Source: Fodinicola acaciae (lineage in GTDB: Bacteria; Actinomycetota; Actinomycetes; Mycobacteriales; HKI-0501). Taken from it: a DNA stretch of 64,000 nucleotides. Below, piece after piece: positions 34,946-43,619 of this stretch. The notes beneath the pieces were generated by a model. That model ran no database searches. It was given only the letters and a program-made list of their open reading frames with translations, and was not told where the DNA came from. The stretch covers positions 2,286,192 through 2,350,191 of the forward strand of contig NZ_WOTN01000002.1 in assembly GCF_010993745.1 (NCBI RefSeq). Direction: 5' to 3'. The translations under genes were made by a program, and so were the position numbers. The number at the start of each line of letters is the position of its first letter. The first letter of the stretch is position 1.

Positions 34946-35968
34946 ATGCCGTACGAAGACCGGAAGTTGGAAGTGCTTCGGGCCATCGTGGAGGACTACG
35001 TCAGCACCCACGAGCCGGTCGGCAGCAAGTCGCTGGCCGAGCGCCACCATCTCGGCGTGTCGCCGGCGACCATCCGTAACGACATGGCCGTGCTGGAGGA
35101 AGAGGGTTACATCACCCAGCCGCACACCAGCGCCGGCCGGATCCCCACCGACAAGGGTTACCGGCTGTTCGTCGACCGGCTGGCCACCATCAAGCCGATG
35201 TCGCAGGCCGAGCGGCGGGCCATCCAGACCTTCCTGGACGGCGCGGTCGACCTCGACGACGTGGTCGGCCGCACGGTCCGGCTGCTCGCGCAGCTCACCC
35301 ACCAGGTCGCCGTGGTGCAGTATCCGAGCCTGTCGCGCAGTGCCGTACGACACCTGGAGCTGGTCTCGCTGACCGCGAGCCGGCTGCTGCTGGTGCTGAT
35401 CACCGACACCGGCCGGGTCGAGCAGCGGACGGTGGAGTTTCCGGCGCCGCTGACCATGGATACCGTCTCGCAGCTGCGGCAGGCCATCAACAACGCGTTG
35501 GCCGGCCACTATCTGTCCGACGCGGCCGGCGAGATCGAGTCGCTGCTGGAGCGGATCGACCCGCAGCTGCGGCCGGCCATGACGACGTTGTCGGCGACAC
35601 TGCTGGAGACCCTGGTCGAGCGTACGGAGGAGCGGGTCGCGCTGGCCGGACGCGCCAACCTGACCCGCAACACACTGGACTTCCCCGGCTCGCTGCGGCC
35701 GGTGCTGGAGGCGCTGGAGGAGCACATGGTGCTGCTCAAGCTGATCGGCGAGGTCGAGTCGCCGAGCACGCTGCGGATCCGGATCGGTGACGAGAATCCG
35801 GTGGAGGACCTGCGCGGGACTTCGGTGGTTAGTGTGGGTTACGGACGCGGCAGCACAGCGCTGGCCGGCCTCGGTGTGCTGGGGCCGACCAGGATGGACT
35901 ATCCAGGCACGATCGGCGCGGTGCGGGCCGTCGCGCGGTATGTCGGCGAATTCCTCGCCGGCGCTTAG
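34946..35968 (+). CDS. hrcA: Heat-inducible transcription repressor HrcA
   Basis: 340 aa repressor that binds CIRCE elements and is kept active by GroEL. The winged helix is in residues 1-75: [20 protein letters not shown], then [21 protein letters not shown] and the [14 protein letters not shown] motif. The C-terminal dimerisation part ends [20 protein letters not shown], the family signature. ATG 34946 is preceded by GAGAGGTGG. Its own CIRCE lies 24 bases upstream. Confidence 0.97.
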   Translation: MPYEDRKLEVLRAIVEDYVSTHEPVGSKSLAERHHLGVSPATIRNDMAVLEEEGYITQPHTSAGRIPTDKGYRLFVDRLATIKPMSQAERRAIQTFLDGAVDLDDVVGRTVRLLAQLTHQVAVVQYPSLSRSAVRHLELVSLTASRLLLVLITDTGRVEQRTVEFPAPLTMDTVSQLRQAINNALAGHYLSDAAGEIESLLERIDPQLRPAMTTLSATLLETLVERTEERVALAGRANLTRNTLDFPGSLRPVLEALEEHMVLLKLIGEVESPSTLRIRIGDENPVEDLRGTSVVSVGYGRGSTALAGLGVLGPTRMDYPGTIGAVRAVARYVGEFLAGA

Positions 35969-36027
35969 CAGGACAACGTGCCAGCCGCCTCCGGCTGGAT
36001 GAGCGAGGACAAACGGTGAGAGGTTCA

Positions 36028-37149
36028 GTGGCGACCGATTATTACTCGGTGCTGGGGGTGTCGAAAGACGCCACCAGCGAGGAGATCAAGCGGGCCTATC
36101 GCAAGCTGGCCCGCCAGCTGCACCCCGACGTCAACCCGGACCCGGCCGCCAAGGAGCGCTTCGCCGAGGTCAAGACGGCGTACGAGGTGCTCTCCGACCC
36201 GCAGCAGCGGGAGATCGTCGACCTCGGCGGCGACCCGCTGGCGCAGCCGGGGATGGCCGGCGACGCCGGCATGCCGTTCACGATGGGGTTCGAGGACCTT
36301 TTCGGCGCGGTGTTCGGCCAACGTACGGCCCGTGGCCCTCGGCCGAGGATGCGGCCGGGCTCGGACGCGCTGATCCGGCTCGACCTGAGCCTGGAGGAGA
36401 CGGCCTTCGGTGTCGAGCAGGAGCTCACCATCGACACCGCGGTGACCTGCTCGACCTGCCGGGGCGCCGGCACCGCACCGGGCACGCTGCCGTCCACCTG
36501 TGACATCTGCGGCGGCCGCGGCGAGGTGCAGACCGTTCAGCGGTCCTTCCTCGGCCAGATGATGATGACCAGGCCGTGCGCCAACTGCCAGGGTTACGGC
36601 ACGGTCATCCTGCATCCGTGTGGCGAGTGCGGCGGCGACGGCCGGGTACGCAGCCGCCGTACGCTCTCGGCCAAGGTGCCGGCCGGTGTCGCGGACGGCA
36701 TGAAGATCCGGCTGTCCGGCGAGGGCGAGGTCGGTCCCGGCGGCGGTCCGGCCGGCGACCTCTACATCGAGATCCACGAGCGTGAGCACGACATCTTCAC
36801 CCGGCACGGCGACGACCTGCACTGCCGGGTCGCGGTGCCGATGACCGCGGCCGCGCTCGGCACCGACCTGACCATCCAGACGCTGGACGGCGAGGAGACC
36901 GTCGAGGTCAAGCCGGGCACGCAGTCCGGCACGGTGATCCGGCTGCGCGCCCGCGGCGTACCGCACCTGCGCGAGACCGGCCGCGGCGACCTGCACATCC
37001 AGCTGCAGGTGCGCACGCCGACCCGGCTCGACGCCGAGCAGGAGCGGCTGCTGCGCGAGCTGGCCAAGCTGCGCGACGAGGAGCATCCGGAGCCGATCCG
37101 GCCCTCCAGCGGCGGCGGCTTCTTCTCGAAGCTGTTCAACGGACGCTGA
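36028..37149 (+). CDS. dnaJ: Chaperone DnaJ (DnaJ2 type)
   Basis: 373 aa co-chaperone stimulating DnaK. The J domain is at residues 1-65 with the HPD motif (ARQLHPDVNPDP). A short Gly/Met segment follows instead of the long G/F region of DnaJ1. The zinc domain has four CxxCxGxG-type repeats: CSTCRGAG, CDICGGRG, CANCQGYG, CGECGGDG. Start: GTG 36028 (VATDYYSVLGV) matches DnaJ2 proteins and has GAGAGG upstream; an in-frame GTG four codons earlier (36016), also with a ribosome site, is possible. It follows hrcA as usual and ends in GGGFFSKLFNGR. Confidence 0.95.
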   Translation: MATDYYSVLGVSKDATSEEIKRAYRKLARQLHPDVNPDPAAKERFAEVKTAYEVLSDPQQREIVDLGGDPLAQPGMAGDAGMPFTMGFEDLFGAVFGQRTARGPRPRMRPGSDALIRLDLSLEETAFGVEQELTIDTAVTCSTCRGAGTAPGTLPSTCDICGGRGEVQTVQRSFLGQMMMTRPCANCQGYGTVILHPCGECGGDGRVRSRRTLSAKVPAGVADGMKIRLSGEGEVGPGGGPAGDLYIEIHEREHDIFTRHGDDLHCRVAVPMTAAALGTDLTIQTLDGEETVEVKPGTQSGTVIRLRARGVPHLRETGRGDLHIQLQVRTPTRLDAEQERLLRELAKLRDEEHPEPIRPSSGGGFFSKLFNGR

Positions 37150-37160
37150 GTGGCCGCCGA

Positions 37161-37892
37161 GTGACGATTCCGGTCTTCCTGGTCGAGGACCTGCCGGCCG
37201 GTGAACGCTTCGAGCTCGGCGGCGCGGAAGGCCGGCACGCGGCGGCCGCGCGGCGGATCGGTGCCGGTGAGCGGCTCGTCGTCACCGATGGTGCCGGTGG
37301 CTGGCTGACCTGTGTCGTGACCGGCGCGGGGCGCGACAGCCTGTCGCTTTTGGTCGAGGAGCGCGCGGCGGTGCCGGCGGCGTCACCGCGTACGGTCGTG
37401 GTCCAGGCGCTGGCCAAAGGCGACCGCGGCGAGCTGGCCGTGGCCATGTTGACCGAAGCCGGCGTCGACGAGATCGTGCCGTGGTCGGCGTCCCGGAGCG
37501 TGACCGTGTGGCGTGCCGAGCGCGGCGAGAAGTCGCTGGCCAAGTGGCGCGCGACGGCTCGCGAGTCGGCCAAGCAGTCGCGCCGCGCCTGGCTGCCGGT
37601 CGTACGTCCGCTGGCCACCACCGCCGCGGTCGCCTCGCTGCTGTCGGAGGCGGTCGCCGCGTACGTCCTGCACGAGGAGGCGACCGAGCCGCTGGCCGCC
37701 GCCAAGCCGCCCGCTGACGGCCTGGTCGCGCTCGTCGTCGGTCCGGAAGGCGGCATCGCTCCAGACGAGCTGACGGCCTTCACCGCCGCCGGAGCGACCC
37801 CCGTACGCCTCGGCTCCAGCGTCTTGCGCACCTCCACCGCCGGCGTGGCCGCTCTCTCCGTCGTCAACGCGCTCACCTCGCGCTGGTCCTGA
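37161..37892 (+). CDS. rsmE: 16S rRNA (uracil-1498-N3)-methyltransferase RsmE
   Basis: 243 aa SPOUT-family methyltransferase. The N-terminal PUA-like part (GGAEGRHAAAARRIGAGERL) is followed by the knotted SAM domain: VVQALAKGDRGELAV, TEAGVDEIVPWSASRSV, KWRATARESAKQSRR, and the SAM-loop motif VVGPEGGIAPDELTAF, then VRLGSSVLRTSTAGVAAL. GTG 37161 lies 11 bases after dnaJ. The order hrcA-dnaJ-rsmE is conserved. A long palindrome begins one base past the stop. Confidence 0.95.
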   Translation: MTIPVFLVEDLPAGERFELGGAEGRHAAAARRIGAGERLVVTDGAGGWLTCVVTGAGRDSLSLLVEERAAVPAASPRTVVVQALAKGDRGELAVAMLTEAGVDEIVPWSASRSVTVWRAERGEKSLAKWRATARESAKQSRRAWLPVVRPLATTAAVASLLSEAVAAYVLHEEATEPLAAAKPPADGLVALVVGPEGGIAPDELTAFTAAGATPVRLGSSVLRTSTAGVAALSVVNALTSRWS

Positions 37893-37949
37893 AAAGTCGC
37901 AACGCCTCGTTACTGGCAGGATCTGCCGGTAACGAGGCGTTGCGACTTT
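37893..37949. terminator. Long bidirectional hairpin between rsmE and a convergent gene
   Basis: 21-base perfect arms (37893-37913 and 37929-37949), beginning AAAGTCGCAACGCCTCG, continued inside by GGCAG/CTGCC around the loop GAT. The stem fills the whole interval between the two stops. It starts with A-runs and ends in T-runs, so it can terminate in both directions. Confidence 0.9.
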
Positions 37950-38492
37950 CTACGCCGGGGCGTAGACCAGGTGCAGGACGCCCTTGTCGAGCGCCTTCGA
38001 CTCCTTGAGCGTCAGCTCGTACGAGTCGTCGCCGAACAGCTTCTTGCCGCTGCCGACCACGATCGGGTAGACGATCAGGTGCAGCTCGTCCAGCAGGCCG
38101 AGGGCCAGCAGCGAGCGTACGAGCGTCGGCGAGCCGCTCATGCCGATGTCGCCGCCGTCCTCTGCCTTCAGCGCCGCGATGCTGTCGGCGAGGTCGCCTT
38201 CCAGCAGCACCGAGTTGTTCCAGTCGGCGCTCTTCAGCGTGGTCGACGCGACGTATTTGCGGCTGTTGTTCATGAAATCGGCAGCCTCGTCGTCCTCGGT
38301 GGTCTTGCCCGGCCAGTAGCCGGCGAAGCCCTCGTAGGTGACCCGGCCGAGCAGCATCGCGGTGGCCGATCCCATCGAGGCGCCGACGACCTCGCCGAGC
38401 GAGTCGCTCCAGTAAGACATCGACCACTTGTCCGGCGACTCCACCACGCCGTCGAGGGACATGAACAGGCTGGCGTTGATCTTGCGGGTCAT
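37950..38492 (-). CDS. Dihydrofolate reductase-like (RibD C-terminal) protein
   Basis: 180 aa from ATG 38492 (GGAG upstream). It belongs to the RibD_C family of small DHFR-fold proteins: NASLFMSLDGVVESPDKW at the start, LLGRVTYEGFAGYWP near residue 55, SGSPTLVRSLLALGLLDELH near 125 and the C-terminal IVVGSGKKLFGDD. Such proteins bind NADPH; the physiological substrate is unknown and they are not the essential folate enzyme. It stands alone between a terminator hairpin and the lactate permease gene. Confidence 0.9.
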   Translation of the reverse strand: MTRKINASLFMSLDGVVESPDKWSMSYWSDSLGEVVGASMGSATAMLLGRVTYEGFAGYWPGKTTEDDEAADFMNNSRKYVASTTLKSADWNNSVLLEGDLADSIAALKAEDGGDIGMSGSPTLVRSLLALGLLDELHLIVYPIVVGSGKKLFGDDSYELTLKESKALDKGVLHLVYAPA

Positions 38493-38555
38493 CTCAGTGG
38501 CTCCTTCGTTCGTTGCTGACAAGGAGCACCATGCCGGATCCGACTTACCGAATTG

Positions 38556-40154
38556 TTACGGCACCATCCAGCCCAGCACCGGCGTCGACTGGAGCACCAC
38601 GATCAGGCACATCACCGCGAGCAACAGCAGGCTCCAGCCGAACACCTTGCGGAACAGGTTGCCCTCCTGGCCGGCCAACCCCACCGCGGCGGCCGCGATG
38701 GCGAGGTTCTGCGGCGAGATCATCTTGCCCAGCACGCCGCCGGAGGAGTTGGCGGCGGCCATCAGCGCCGGCTGCAGGCCGGCCTTGTTGGCGGCGGCCA
38801 CCTGCAGCGCGCCGAACAGCGAGTTGGAGCTGGTGTCCGAGCCGGTCACCGCGACGCCGAGCCAGCCGAGGATCGGTGACAGCACGGCGAAAGCCGCGCC
38901 GGCGCTGGCCATCTGGGTGCCGAGCGTGGTCGTCTGGCCGGACGCGTTCATCACGTACGCGAGGCCGAGCACCGCCATCACGGTCACGATCGCGGTGGCC
39001 AGCTGCCGGAGCGTGCGGCCGTACGACCGCACCGCCTCGCCGGCCTTGATGGCCAGCACCGGGATGGAGATCAGCCCGGAGATCAGCATCAGCGTGCCGG
39101 CGGCGCTCAGCCAGTTGAGCTTGAACACCGTCAGCGTCAGCACCTTGCCGGCGCTGTTCTGGATTTCCAGGCCGGGCCACGGAAAACTCGCGGTGACCGC
39201 GTTGAGCAGCTTGAGCACCGGCGGCAGCTGTGCCACGCAGAAGACCACGACGATGATCAGATATGGCGCGTACGCCCGGAAAACGTCGGCCCGGCTGTCC
39301 GCTTCGTCCACTGTGGACTCGGCCGGCTCGGCGGTCACCGGCTCGAGGGGCACCAGCCGCAGGATCACCACCATCGCCAGCGCGGACAGCAGCGAGGCGG
39401 CGATGTCGGCGAGCGGTACGGACACGAAGTTGGACGTGAGCCATTGCGCCACACCGAAAACCAGGCCGCAGGCCAGCGCCGGCAGCCAGGTCTGCCGCAG
39501 GCCGCGCCGGCCGTCGACCATGAACACCAGCACCAGCGGGACGATGACCGACAGCAGCGGTGTCTGCCGGCCGACCATCGCGCCAAGCGTGTCGACGCTG
39601 AGATTGGTGACCTGGCCGAGTGTCACGATCGGGGTGGCGAGCGCGCCGAAGGCAACCGGAGCGGTGTTCGCGACGAGCGCGACCGCGGCGGCTTTCATCG
39701 GTTTGAAGCCAAGAGCGATCAGCATGACCGCGGTGATGGCCACCGGCGTGCCGAATCCGGCCAGTGCCTCCATCAGCGCGCCGAAACAGAAGGCCACGAT
39801 GACCGCCTGCATCCGCTGGTCGTCGCTGATCCGGCTGAACGAGCGCCGCAGCACGTCGAAATGGCCGGTGCTGACGGTCATGTTGTAGAGCCAGATCGCG
39901 TTGATGACGATCCACAGGATCGGAAAGAAGCCGAACGCCGCGCCGAGCGCGGCCGCGTCGGCGGTGAGCCGGACCGGCATCCCCCAGGCGACCACCGCGA
40001 TCAGGCCGGCGAGCACCAGCGAGACCAGCGCGGCGATCCACGCTCGCATCCGCAGCACGCCGAGCATCACGAACAGCGCGGCGAGCGGGATGGCCGCCAG
40101 CAGCGCGGAAAGCAGCAGAGAGCCCGCGACCGGTGCGAGATCCTGACGATACAT
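38556..40154 (-). CDS. lldP: L-lactate permease LldP family
   Basis: 532 aa transporter of the LctP family with about 13 hydrophobic helices, importing lactate and possibly glycolate with protons. Family motifs include ALMEALAGFGTPVAITAVML near residue 125, VANTAPVAFGALATPIVTLG near 160, GWLGVAVTGSDTSSNSLFG near 435 and AANSSGGVLGKMISPQNLAIA near 470. LctP-family members also carry glycolate, so a link to the nearby glycolate oxidation operon is plausible though the genes are about 1 kb apart and separately transcribed. Confidence 0.93.
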   Translation of the reverse strand: MYRQDLAPVAGSLLLSALLAAIPLAALFVMLGVLRMRAWIAALVSLVLAGLIAVVAWGMPVRLTADAAALGAAFGFFPILWIVINAIWLYNMTVSTGHFDVLRRSFSRISDDQRMQAVIVAFCFGALMEALAGFGTPVAITAVMLIALGFKPMKAAAVALVANTAPVAFGALATPIVTLGQVTNLSVDTLGAMVGRQTPLLSVIVPLVLVFMVDGRRGLRQTWLPALACGLVFGVAQWLTSNFVSVPLADIAASLLSALAMVVILRLVPLEPVTAEPAESTVDEADSRADVFRAYAPYLIIVVVFCVAQLPPVLKLLNAVTASFPWPGLEIQNSAGKVLTLTVFKLNWLSAAGTLMLISGLISIPVLAIKAGEAVRSYGRTLRQLATAIVTVMAVLGLAYVMNASGQTTTLGTQMASAGAAFAVLSPILGWLGVAVTGSDTSSNSLFGALQVAAANKAGLQPALMAAANSSGGVLGKMISPQNLAIAAAAVGLAGQEGNLFRKVFGWSLLLLAVMCLIVVLQSTPVLGWMVP

Positions 40155-40287
40155 GTCAACACCACCGTGGTTGCCGGGATGAGTGAGTGTAGTGCGTCAG
40201 GGGAGGATTTCGCGGGCCGGCAGTGGCCATATTGGACAGTTGGCGCCGTACGGCACACTTCACTTCCGTTGAGAGAAAGGAGTCGCC

Positions 40288-41172
40288 ATGCGTGTGTCCA
40301 CCGAAGTGGCCAGAGCCGTGGTGTCGACAGTGCTGCGGCCGGTGCTGAGCCCGCGCGTGCCGCCGTCCTGGCAGCGCCGGCTGGTGGACGCGTCCTGCGC
40401 GACGATGCCGATGCCCAAGGGCGTACGGATCGCACACGGCTGGCTCGACGGCGTACCCGGCCGCGTCTGCGTGCCGGACGATCGCGCCGCCGGCGTCGCG
40501 ATCGTCTATCTGCATGGCGGTGGATACGTCACCGGCTCGTCCTTCAACCTCCGCGCTTTGGCCGCCAGCTTGGCAAAAGCCGCGCGCGCGACGACGTTCG
40601 TACCGGATTATCGACGTGCGCCGGAGCATCCTTATCCGTCCGCGTTGCGCGACACGATGACGGTGATCCGGGCCGTACGCCGGTCGGGTTATCCGCGCGT
40701 CGCGTTGGCCGGCGACTCGGCCGGCGCCGGACTGGCGCTCGCCGCCGCGATGCGCCTGCGCGATGGCGGTGAGCCGACGCCGACCGGAATCGCGGCCATT
40801 TCGCCGTGGGTCGACCTGACGCTGGCCGGCGAGTCATATCTGACCAAGGCCGCCGCCGATCCGTTGCTGACCGAGGAATGGCTGCGGTTCTGTGCCTGCG
40901 CGTACGCGGCGTCCGTCGACCTTACGCATCCGGAGATTTCGCCGCTGTTCGCGGATCTGCGCGGCCTCCCGCCGTTGGTCATCCAGGCCGGGACGGAGGA
41001 TGTGTTGCTCAGCGACGCCGACCGGCTCGCCGAGGCGGCCGCTGCCGCCGGCGTACGCACCGAGTATCGGCGTTTTCCCGGGCTCTGGCACGATTTCCAG
41101 CAGTTCGCCGGGGTGCTGTCCGAGGCTGACGAGGCCATCGCCGCACTCGCGCGTCACCTCACGCTCGAATAG
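40288..41172 (+). CDS. Alpha/beta-hydrolase esterase, hormone-sensitive-lipase family
   Basis: 294 aa. The oxyanion HGGG is in VYLHGGGYVTGSS near residue 75, DYRRAPEHPYPSAL follows, and the nucleophile is in ALAGDSAGAGLALA near 150. The aspartate lies in the segment VIQAGTEDVLLSDADRL and the histidine in FPGLWHDFQQFA. These define the HSL (family IV) carboxylesterases. GAGAGAAAGGAG stands before the ATG. No signal peptide. Substrate unknown. It is divergent from the lactate permease and convergent with glcF. Confidence 0.9.
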   Translation: MRVSTEVARAVVSTVLRPVLSPRVPPSWQRRLVDASCATMPMPKGVRIAHGWLDGVPGRVCVPDDRAAGVAIVYLHGGGYVTGSSFNLRALAASLAKAARATTFVPDYRRAPEHPYPSALRDTMTVIRAVRRSGYPRVALAGDSAGAGLALAAAMRLRDGGEPTPTGIAAISPWVDLTLAGESYLTKAAADPLLTEEWLRFCACAYAASVDLTHPEISPLFADLRGLPPLVIQAGTEDVLLSDADRLAEAAAAAGVRTEYRRFPGLWHDFQQFAGVLSEADEAIAALARHLTLE

Positions 41173-41185
41173 GCCTGCGGCCTAT
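41169..41185. terminator. Short palindrome shared by two stops
   Basis: ATAGGCC-TGC-GGCCTAT spans the stop codons of the esterase (41170-41172) and of glcF (41182-41184). It is a compact candidate for bidirectional termination. Confidence 0.5.
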
Positions 41186-42453
41186 TGGTGCAGTGAGGCG
41201 TCGAGGAGTTGGGCGGTGTGCAGCGCGGGGATCGGGGTGCCGCGTGCCGCGAGTGCCGAGGTGATCTGCATCAGGCAGCCGGGGTTGGCGGTGACCAGCA
41301 GGTTCGCGCCGGTGCCGGCGATCGCGTCGGCCTTGCGCGCGCCGAGGTCGGCGGCCGCCTCCGGTTGCAGCAGGTTGTAGATGCCGGCGGATCCGCAGCA
41401 CAGCGCCGAATCCGGCGGCTCCAGCAGCGTCAGCTCGGGGATGCCGCGCAGCAGCTCACGCGGTTGCGCGCGTACGCCTTGGGCATGCGCGAGATGGCAG
41501 GCATCGTGATATGCGGCGCGTACGCGCACCGGATGCCGCCGTGCCACCGGCCCCAGCTCCACCAGAAACTCCGCGAAGTCGCGCACTTTTCCGGCGAAAT
41601 CAGCGGCTTTCGATGCGTACGCGGGATCGTCCGCCAGCACGTCGGCGTATTCCTTCAGCGCCGATCCACAACCGGCCGAGTTGATGACGATCGTGTCGAT
41701 GCCGGCCTTCTCGAACGTGTCGATCGTCGCGCGCGCGAACTTCGCCGCCTCCGATTCGCGGCCGTTGTGCAACGACAGTGCGCCGCAACAACTTTGCGCC
41801 GGTGGGATGACGACTTCGCAGCCTTCGCTGGCGAGTACGCGCGCGGTCGCTCGGTTGACGTTGGAGAAGAAGACATCCTGGACGCAACCGGTGATCATGC
41901 CGACGACCGCGCGCTTCGTGCCGCGAGCGGCGACGCGGCGCGGCAGCCGGCGCGGCCGGTCGGTCGGCGGAGCGATCGACTCCATCGCGCGCAGCGGTCC
42001 CGGCAGCCGGTCGATCACGCCGGTTTTCCGCGCCAGCTTGCGCAAACCGAGCTTCTGGTAGGCGGCCAGGCCCGGTCGCAGGGCGCGAAGCCGCCGCGGA
42101 TAGGGGAAAGTCGCGAAGATCAGCTCGCGCAGCAGCTTCTCCGGCCGGGTACGCTCGTGCCGTCGTTCGATCTGCGCGCGCGTGTTGGTCACGATTTTGT
42201 CATATTGCACACCGGAAGGACACGCCGTCACGCAGGCCATGCAGCCCAGGCAACGGTCGATGTGGGTGACCATCGAGTCGGTCATCTCGCCGCCGGACAG
42301 CCCGGTGCCGATCAGGTCGATGCGGCCGCGCGGCGAGTCGGACTCGTGGCCCCACAGCACGTAGGTCGGACACGTCGGCAGGCAGAATCCACAGTGGACA
42401 CAGTCGGAGACCAGCTCCGGCGACGGCGGCCGGTGATCGTCGAAAGCCGCCAT
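41182..42453 (-). CDS. glcF: Glycolate oxidase iron-sulfur subunit GlcF
   Basis: 423 aa subunit carrying electrons from the flavin subunits to the quinone pool. Two [4Fe-4S] motifs lie near the N-terminus: CVHCGFCLPTCPTY and CLGCMACVTACPSG. Two CCG domains follow, with CQS/CCG signatures in IPPAQSCCGALSLHNGRE and SALCCGSAGIYNLLQPEAA. ATG 42453 shares a base with the glcE stop. It is the last gene of the aceB-glcD-glcE-glcF operon. Confidence 0.93.
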   Translation of the reverse strand: MAAFDDHRPPSPELVSDCVHCGFCLPTCPTYVLWGHESDSPRGRIDLIGTGLSGGEMTDSMVTHIDRCLGCMACVTACPSGVQYDKIVTNTRAQIERRHERTRPEKLLRELIFATFPYPRRLRALRPGLAAYQKLGLRKLARKTGVIDRLPGPLRAMESIAPPTDRPRRLPRRVAARGTKRAVVGMITGCVQDVFFSNVNRATARVLASEGCEVVIPPAQSCCGALSLHNGRESEAAKFARATIDTFEKAGIDTIVINSAGCGSALKEYADVLADDPAYASKAADFAGKVRDFAEFLVELGPVARRHPVRVRAAYHDACHLAHAQGVRAQPRELLRGIPELTLLEPPDSALCCGSAGIYNLLQPEAAADLGARKADAIAGTGANLLVTANPGCLMQITSALAARGTPIPALHTAQLLDASLHQ

Positions 42454-43619
42454 CAGATTCCTCCAACGAAACGTCCGGGCGAGAGCCGCCGGTCCGGATC
42501 GAACTGTCGCTTGACGCGCCGCATCAACGACAACGCCGGCACCGGACCGAACGAGTCGACCGCCTGCCGCACGGCCGCCGGTGCCTGCTCGACCCACACC
42601 GTGCCGTCGTGTGCCTGGGCGACTTTCCGCAATGTCACGATCAAATCGGCGGACGGGTTGATGAGTCCGATGTGGACGGTGCCGAGACCGGCGCAGCCGC
42701 GCGCGACCGCGCTGTCCGGCATGGCATCCAACAGCGCGCCGAGCCCGGTCGGTGCGACCGCCGCGCGCAGGATCGTGTTGCCAGCGACCGGCTCGTGCCA
42801 CCAGTCCGGCAGGGCGGTGATTTCGGCGTCACCGCCGAGAAGTCCCACGAGCGCGTCGGTGCGGGCCTCGATGCCGCCGGCGACGCCTTCGACCAGGACC
42901 GCGATCGTGCCACCCGAGCCGGTCCAGTTGAGCTCGACACCGCTCGGGGCGACCTGGGAATGCCTGATCGCGACGGCCAAACGTGTCGCCTCGTCGCCGG
43001 AGCCGACCGTTTTCGCCACCACCGCGGTCGATTCCGGCGTCGGATGCAGCCGGAAGACCGCCTCGGTGACGATCCCCAGGGTGCCGAGCGATCCGCACAG
43101 CAGCTTGCCGAGGTCATAGCCGGCGACGTTTTTCACCACGGCGCCACCGGAATGCGCGACCGCGCCATCAGCGCGCACGACCGTCACGCCGATCAGCAGG
43201 TCGCGGACCATGCCGTACGCGTAACGCAGCGGACCCGGCGGATTGGCCGCGATCGTGCCACCGACCGTGCCGCCGAGCGGTCCGCGCTGACCGGCCAACC
43301 GGGTGGCGAGCGCGAGCCGCTGGCCGGCAGGCGCGAGTGTGTCGACCACAGTGGACATCGGCGTGCCGGCGCGTACGCGCAACACCAGGTCGCCGGCGGC
43401 GTGGTCGACGATGCCGGTCAGTCCGCTCAGGTCCAGCAGGACGTCGGCGCGCTCCGGCGGCCGGCCCCAGCTCAGCTTGCTGCCGGAGCCACGTGCCACG
43501 ACGGCCAGGTTTTCCGCGGCGGTGTGCCGAAGCACGTCGGCAACGTCCGATGTGGACGTTGGTCTCGCGGCGTACCGGACCGGCACGCCGTCGACGGCGT
43601 CGGACGACTCGGTGAGCAT
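42453..43619 (-). CDS. glcE: Glycolate oxidase FAD-binding subunit GlcE
   Basis: 388 aa PCMH-type flavoprotein. The FAD-binding pattern is in VARGSGSKLSWGRPPE near residue 45, then GQRGPLGGTVGGTIAANPPGP and SGGAVVKNVAGYDLGKLLCG. It is shorter than GlcD and lacks its C-terminal FAD-oxidase domain, as expected for GlcE. TGATG junctions on both sides couple it to glcD and glcF. It acts with GlcD and GlcF to oxidise glycolate (or D-lactate) to glyoxylate. Confidence 0.92.
   Translation of the reverse strand: MLTESSDAVDGVPVRYAARPTSTSDVADVLRHTAAENLAVVARGSGSKLSWGRPPERADVLLDLSGLTGIVDHAAGDLVLRVRAGTPMSTVVDTLAPAGQRLALATRLAGQRGPLGGTVGGTIAANPPGPLRYAYGMVRDLLIGVTVVRADGAVAHSGGAVVKNVAGYDLGKLLCGSLGTLGIVTEAVFRLHPTPESTAVVAKTVGSGDEATRLAVAIRHSQVAPSGVELNWTGSGGTIAVLVEGVAGGIEARTDALVGLLGGDAEITALPDWWHEPVAGNTILRAAVAPTGLGALLDAMPDSAVARGCAGLGTVHIGLINPSADLIVTLRKVAQAHDGTVWVEQAPAAVRQAVDSFGPVPALSLMRRVKRQFDPDRRLSPGRFVGGI

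Noticed and set aside
38428..39888. Long plus-strand frame opposite the lactate permease
   Set aside because: Ser/Thr/Ala-rich translation typical of the antisense of membrane-protein codons; the permease on the other strand is unambiguous.
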